Shown here piece after piece: positions 59,982-64,000 of a stretch of DNA of 64,000 nucleotides. The stretch spans positions 1 through 64,000 of the forward strand of contig JAURVB010014578.1 in NCBI GenBank assembly GCA_033002965.1. The letters run 5' to 3'. Position numbers and translations under genes: made by a program. The notes below the pieces were generated by a model. It did not search any database. It was given only the letters and a program-made list of their open reading frames with translations, and was not told the DNA's origin. The stretch comes from Piper betle (taxonomy: Eukaryota; Streptophyta; Magnoliopsida; Piperales; Piperaceae). Numbering within the stretch: position 1 is the first letter of the stretch; each line of letters begins with the position of its first letter.

Positions 59982-61874
59982 ATGGAGGGGGTGGCGCGTG
60001 TGAAGAGGTCGGGTAGTGGGAGTGGCAAGAGGGCACTGCTTCTTCGGACTAGTTCTACAAAGGAGGAGGGGGAGAGTTGTGGAGAAGCGGCACGGCCTGT
60101 GACAGAGGATTCGCCATTTGAAGCATTGGCTCTGTCAAGGAGGCTTGTTAGGAGTGTGAGTGCGAAATGGAAGAGGAAGAAGGAAAAGATTGGAATGGGA
60201 AACAATGACAACAATGCAAAGATGAGAGATGAGAGTAATGGGGAAGATGGAGCTGAGAAGATGGTCCACTCCAGCTGCCTCTGCTTGTATAGCCAAGCGG
60301 GTGGATGTAAGGTTGGGGCTGATACTACTGCTGCTGATGATTTCAACGATGGATGTGGGAATAACCGAAGGAAAACAAATGCTGGAGAAGACTGCTTGAG
60401 TTACAGGGTGATTACCGGATTTGAAGGGGCAAAGATGGACTGCTTTTCGTATGCAGTAGCTGATCGGATTTGGAGGAGAAATGTTAGGAAATTGAAGGAA
60501 ATTGAGCAGGGTCCTCCAGTAAATAGGAACAACCAGTTTACTCTTCCTGATGATCTGCTGGAGATGTGCTTGGTGAGGCTGCCATTGACCTCCCTCATGA
60601 CTGCTAGACTTGTTTGCAAGAAATGGAGGACCTTGACCACTGCTCCTCATTTTATGGAGTTGAGGTCGAGGGGTAGTTATCAAAGCCCATGGATGTTTGT
60701 CTTTGGTGTTGTAAAGGATGGGGTTTGCAGTGGGCATATGCATGCTTTGGATGTCTCTCTTGATCACTGGCATAGGATGGGATCTGATATGTTGAGGGGA
60801 CGATTCTTGTTCTCTGTTGCAGGTGTTGGGAGTGAAATATATATTGTAGGCGGTTGTTCAAGTCTAAGCAACTTTGGTAGAGTTGATAGAACCTCTTTTA
60901 AAACTCACAAGAGTGTAATTGTTTTTAGTCCCTTAAATGGACTTTGGCATAAAGTGGCATCGATGAGGACCGCTAGATCTGGTGCCACATTGGGTTTTTT
61001 AGAAGTTAGTTCTTTCAGTTTAGTTTTTCAAGCTCGGCGCGATTGGCAAAGGCAAAAGACTTCAAGAACACGCATTGGGGGTGTCTCTGAAGTTTATGAA
61101 GATCCTCACATGTTCTCAATAAGAAGGCAGCTTACAGATGCTTCTAGTGAAGTTGCACACTCCACTGAGTCTAGGAGGAAATCTTTCAAAATTGTCAAAC
61201 AGGAAAATAATCACGTGAATAGAAAGGGGGACAAACGATTTGTTTTGATTGCAGTTGGCGGTCGAGGTCCTTGGGAGGAGCCACTGGACACTGGGGAAAT
61301 TTATGATCCCATGTCAAATAAATGGTTGGAGATTGCCAAATTGCCGGGAGACTTTGGGAGAGTCTGTTCTGGTGCTGTCTGCGGCAGTAAGCTTTATGTT
61401 TGTTCTGAAACTAACAAGCTTGCTGCCTACGATGTAGAAAGAGATGTATGGATGGAAATTCAGACAACTGGTTTCCCTCCTCGCATTCTTGAATATCTGC
61501 CAAACCTTTTGTCTTGCAAGGATCGGTTGCTCTTATTTTCTGTATCTTGGTGTCGGCGAGATGGAGACCCAAATAGGAGAGACAAAACTGTGAGGAAGTT
61601 GTGGGAGTTGGATCCAACCTATCTTGCCTGGTCTGAGATCTCTAAGCATCCAGATGCGCCCATGGATTGGAATGCTGTATTCATGGCAAGCAGGGGCAAG
61701 ATATTTGGTGTAGAGATGTTTAAGATTTTTGGGCAGGTTCTTGACTTTGTCACTGTGTGTGATATTAATGAATCATCTGAACTCAAGTGGGTGAGGGCCT
61801 CCAAGAAGCATATTGCTAACTACATGGATGCTTCCTCATGTGTGACTAAGTCCATGGCTGTGCTTTATCTCTAG
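59982..61874 (+). CDS. F-box/kelch-repeat protein, CFK1 (At5g42350) type
   Basis: A single uninterrupted exon encodes 630 aa. ATG 59982 is used because the open frame upstream has no other ATG. The N-terminal 180 aa are Ser/Lys/Arg-rich and probably disordered ('SRRLVRSVSAKWKRKKEK'). An F-box follows at about aa 186-225 ('LPDDLLEMCLVRLPLTSLM', 'LVCKKWR'), then kelch-type repeats (about 240-600) with 'YIVGGCSSL', 'AVGGRGPWEEPLDTGEIYD' and 'GSKLYVCSETNKLAAYD'. F-box proteins are substrate receptors of SCF E3 ubiquitin ligases; the kelch propeller would bind the substrate. The overall plan matches the Arabidopsis pair At5g42350/At5g42360; I recall At5g42350 as COP9-interacting F-box kelch 1, a factor in hypocotyl growth and DNA methylation control. 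Orthology is inferred from memory. Confidence 0.88.
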   Translation: MEGVARVKRSGSGSGKRALLLRTSSTKEEGESCGEAARPVTEDSPFEALALSRRLVRSVSAKWKRKKEKIGMGNNDNNAKMRDESNGEDGAEKMVHSSCLCLYSQAGGCKVGADTTAADDFNDGCGNNRRKTNAGEDCLSYRVITGFEGAKMDCFSYAVADRIWRRNVRKLKEIEQGPPVNRNNQFTLPDDLLEMCLVRLPLTSLMTARLVCKKWRTLTTAPHFMELRSRGSYQSPWMFVFGVVKDGVCSGHMHALDVSLDHWHRMGSDMLRGRFLFSVAGVGSEIYIVGGCSSLSNFGRVDRTSFKTHKSVIVFSPLNGLWHKVASMRTARSGATLGFLEVSSFSLVFQARRDWQRQKTSRTRIGGVSEVYEDPHMFSIRRQLTDASSEVAHSTESRRKSFKIVKQENNHVNRKGDKRFVLIAVGGRGPWEEPLDTGEIYDPMSNKWLEIAKLPGDFGRVCSGAVCGSKLYVCSETNKLAAYDVERDVWMEIQTTGFPPRILEYLPNLLSCKDRLLLFSVSWCRRDGDPNRRDKTVRKLWELDPTYLAWSEISKHPDAPMDWNAVFMASRGKIFGVEMFKIFGQVLDFVTVCDINESSELKWVRASKKHIANYMDASSCVTKSMAVLYL

Positions 61875-62856
61875 ACTAAAAGAAAGCTTGAGCTTAAGAA
61901 GTTCGGAGGATCACATCCAAGTCTACTTTGTTCTTTTTCTGTATTCTTTGGTGGCACTATTTTCTGATCAGTTATCACACTTGGGCAGACAGGATAATCA
62001 GTGGGTCGATGTATTTAGGCTTTGTCTGGGTGGTTTGTTCATGTTTTCACTTGTTTTTAGAATTTTAATTGTACTTCATTCATTTTATTGGGTGTTTGTA
62101 GTTGTGTGTTTCACCAATAAATTCAAGCCAAAATGTTTCTCCTGCTGAAATGATGCATCGTTTTGTGTCTGTAAATATTATCTATCATGCTCAACCACAA
62201 TGCCATGGGTCTGCCGTCAATCAACGTAAGGTGCCTGTTTGATGATTTCAAATATATACAATACAATGGCAGAAAGGTTCACCTCATTTTATACTCTTTC
62301 TTGGTGGTTATATCAACAAGAGATGCAATCTAAAAACTCGGGACTTTGTTCTAACATTGGTCTTGTGTGTTCTGTTCTGAACAATCAATCAGCTTGCAAA
62401 AATTCCTTGCTGCAAATGATTCTCAAGAAATTTTGTGTTTCATCATAAATATATAATCTGAAGGAATTACTTTAAAAGTAGTAAACATTGTCTTGGTTTT
62501 GAATGAATACTTTTAGTGTTCATAATCAATATGTACACAAATGCTACAAACTTACAATTCATGCTCGAAAATCAAAGCAATGGAAATCTTAACGAAAAGT
62601 TTGAAACTGTAACCAGCTTGTAAAAATGAGTGTCCTCTATGACAAGGAACTTGAGGCAACAAAAATAAGATCGGTCTTCAGGTTGCTTTAGTTGAAGCAA
62701 GTTTGAAAAAACTCCAAATTTGTTTAACTACGCCATGCAGAAGATGCCTCGGGCTCAAGTTCTTCCTCCCACCAAGTTGCCGTCTGTAGTTAATAAACAT
62801 TCATGGTTTGAATTTAACAACAGTGAACTATCCACCGACAGCAAGCACTTTAAGAC
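61875..62856. other. Convergent 3' flanks of the F-box and LPA3-like genes
   Basis: This contains 3' UTR-like DNA for both genes ('accaataaattcaagc' near 62113 could supply a poly(A) signal, AATAAA, for the F-box gene). Open stretches such as 62720-62911 are antisense to the LPA3-like last exon and are not credible genes. Confidence 0.55.
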
Positions 62857-64000
62857 TCAACTGTGGCAAGAAGCTTGTGAAAAAAAACTGCAACATGAAG
62901 TTACCTTATAACCTCTTCTGAGAAATTGCAGTGAACTTCCTTCTTCCTCTTGTAGTCCTAGAACCCGCAACAATTCTTCCTTTGTCTAAGCATGGGAGTA
63001 TTTATTGTGGGATGCCCACTTAACGAAAATAATGCTTAAGTATAGATTTTAGGAGAAATATGATTACTTCACCCAATGTGAAACGAGTTTCACTTTCAGC
63101 TACACAAGCATAGGATCCATCAGATCTCTTTAGCATCACCTGCCATGGACCTACACAAGTAGACTTATCAGTTAAGAAACTAAAATCACATGGATTATGA
63201 ATTTCCTAACATTACCTAATAAGTTAAAAAAGTGATGGAACTTGATAGTCTTGATAAACCAATGTGCCCACATAACTTCTTACCAGGGTATTGGCGAAAC
63301 AATGCTCCATTGTAGTTGACAATGTATGGGGTAACAGCAACCGTCTGTTTAGAGGTAAAATGGAAAGAGATAAACTTCATATGGTTAACACTAAGAAACA
63401 ATTAATATCATAGAACTCTTTACCTTTGAGTACTCTCTTATACGTATGTAGAAAACAGGAGTGAACTGTGACAAAAACAGATAATGCACTTCTTTGGGGG
63501 GAAATCCCAAGAGACCAAGGTCAGCACTGAAAAGTTAAGATGACTCATTTGTCTCAGATGGAATAAGAAGAAACAGAAATGAAGTATTTTTACCCAAGAT
63601 CTAAACAGCATAAAAACGGGTACCGCAGAGTGTCCAATTCCAGGTTGAAAAGGAGAGCTGGGGTGCTGGCAGCAAATTTTTCCTGTAAACAATTATAGAT
63701 TTACAAGGCACATTTTCACTTCGAGCTGCTTGATAGCGCAGTCAATCTATACTTCTCGTTACATACATATGATAGTGATCATAATAGCTAAATGCCACGC
63801 ATAGCAGTTAAACCCTATCCGACTTCATTTATCCACAATTTCCACTGTTTACATGAGAGAAAATGTACCAGTAAGAATTTGGAAAGGTAAAAAAATAAAT
63901 CAGAAAGTTCAATATATACAGAAACATCATACCAGATACTTCTCTATTGCAGTAAGGTCACGGGTGCTACAATTGATGAATACAAATAAAGATGGAGGAT
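62857..64000 (-). CDS. LPA3-like (DUF1995) plastid photosystem II assembly protein, 3' part
   Basis: Exons 5' to 3' on the minus strand are (64000)-63933, 63682-63624, 63526-63424, 63344-63284, 63150-63068 and 62985-62857; the gene continues beyond the window. All phases agree. The translated blocks '[20 protein letters not shown]', '[20 protein letters not shown]', '[20 protein letters not shown]', '[20 protein letters not shown]' and '[15 protein letters not shown]' fit the DUF1995 family. I recall the closest match as Arabidopsis LOW PSII ACCUMULATION 3 (At1g73060), a chloroplast protein aiding assembly of the CP43 subunit. The last 15-20 residues before the stop look non-conserved; 'aag|gta' at about 62905 could be a further donor, so the true C-terminus is uncertain. 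The transit peptide and N-terminal half are not in the window. Confidence 0.82.

Noticed and set aside
63438..63692. 84-codon minus-strand frame in the LPA3-like gene
   Set aside because: It reads through the donor at 63623; splicing 63624 to 63526 gives the conserved LDTLRADLGLLG frame instead.

Overview
This window is nuclear DNA of a flowering plant, most likely a eudicot. The genes are rich in GT-AG introns, they belong to plant-specific families (TST, MLO, PILS, GLR, CFK1-type F-box/kelch, LPA3-type), the intergenic DNA is AT-rich, and there are several LTR retrotransposon remnants. I cannot name the species; an asterid is possible but not shown.

Layout. 1-4.1 kb: the 3' end of a Ty3/gypsy-type LTR abutting a dead Ty1/copia pol with its 3' LTR. 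5.9-11.1 kb (+): a tonoplast sugar transporter (TST2/MSSP2 type). 11.7-15.3 kb (-): a clade-III-like MLO gene, intact in 15 exons, convergent with the transporter. 17.1-20.0 kb (+): a small plastid membrane protein with an ACGTG cluster in its promoter. 23.9-27.2 kb (+): a GC-rich CYP76-like cytochrome P450. 29.5-30.9 kb: a large GC-rich foldback element between two (TA)n tracts. 33.6-36.6 kb (+): a PILS auxin carrier, convergent with a GLR3-type glutamate receptor-like channel at 37.1-40.9 kb (-). 43.5-47.4 kb (+): a PP2C phosphatase, convergent with a canopy/saposin-type ER protein gene at 48.4-56.2 kb (-). One intron of that last gene holds a complete, young, gag-only LTR retrotransposon (50108-55627). 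59-61.9 kb (+): an F-box/kelch protein of the CFK1 type. 62.9-64.0 kb (-): the 3' part of an LPA3/DUF1995-type photosystem II assembly gene, cut by the window edge.

Most striking observations. (1) The retrotransposon's single 908-aa gag protein carries what looks like a host-derived plant PB1 domain near its C-terminus, and the element has no pol. (2) The 29.5-30.9 kb element is built from paired small hairpin modules around long inverted GC-rich arms. (3) Four otherwise well-preserved genes (TST2, P450, GLR, PP2C) contain six small frame-breaking deletions. All six are losses of 1 or 2 nt within or beside short sequence runs, which looks more like assembly consensus error than six independent gene deaths. 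(4) A perfect ER-stress element (CCAAT-N9-CCACG) lies upstream of the ER-type canopy gene, yet the exon expected to encode its signal peptide and CxxC cannot be found.

The genes are not an operon or an obvious pathway cluster. Vacuolar sugar transport, calcium/defence signalling (MLO, GLR), auxin (PILS), phosphatase signalling, ER folding and plastid functions are independent neighbours. Exon coordinates were derived by hand from splice consensus, reading-frame continuity and recalled family similarity; no alignment or database search was run.
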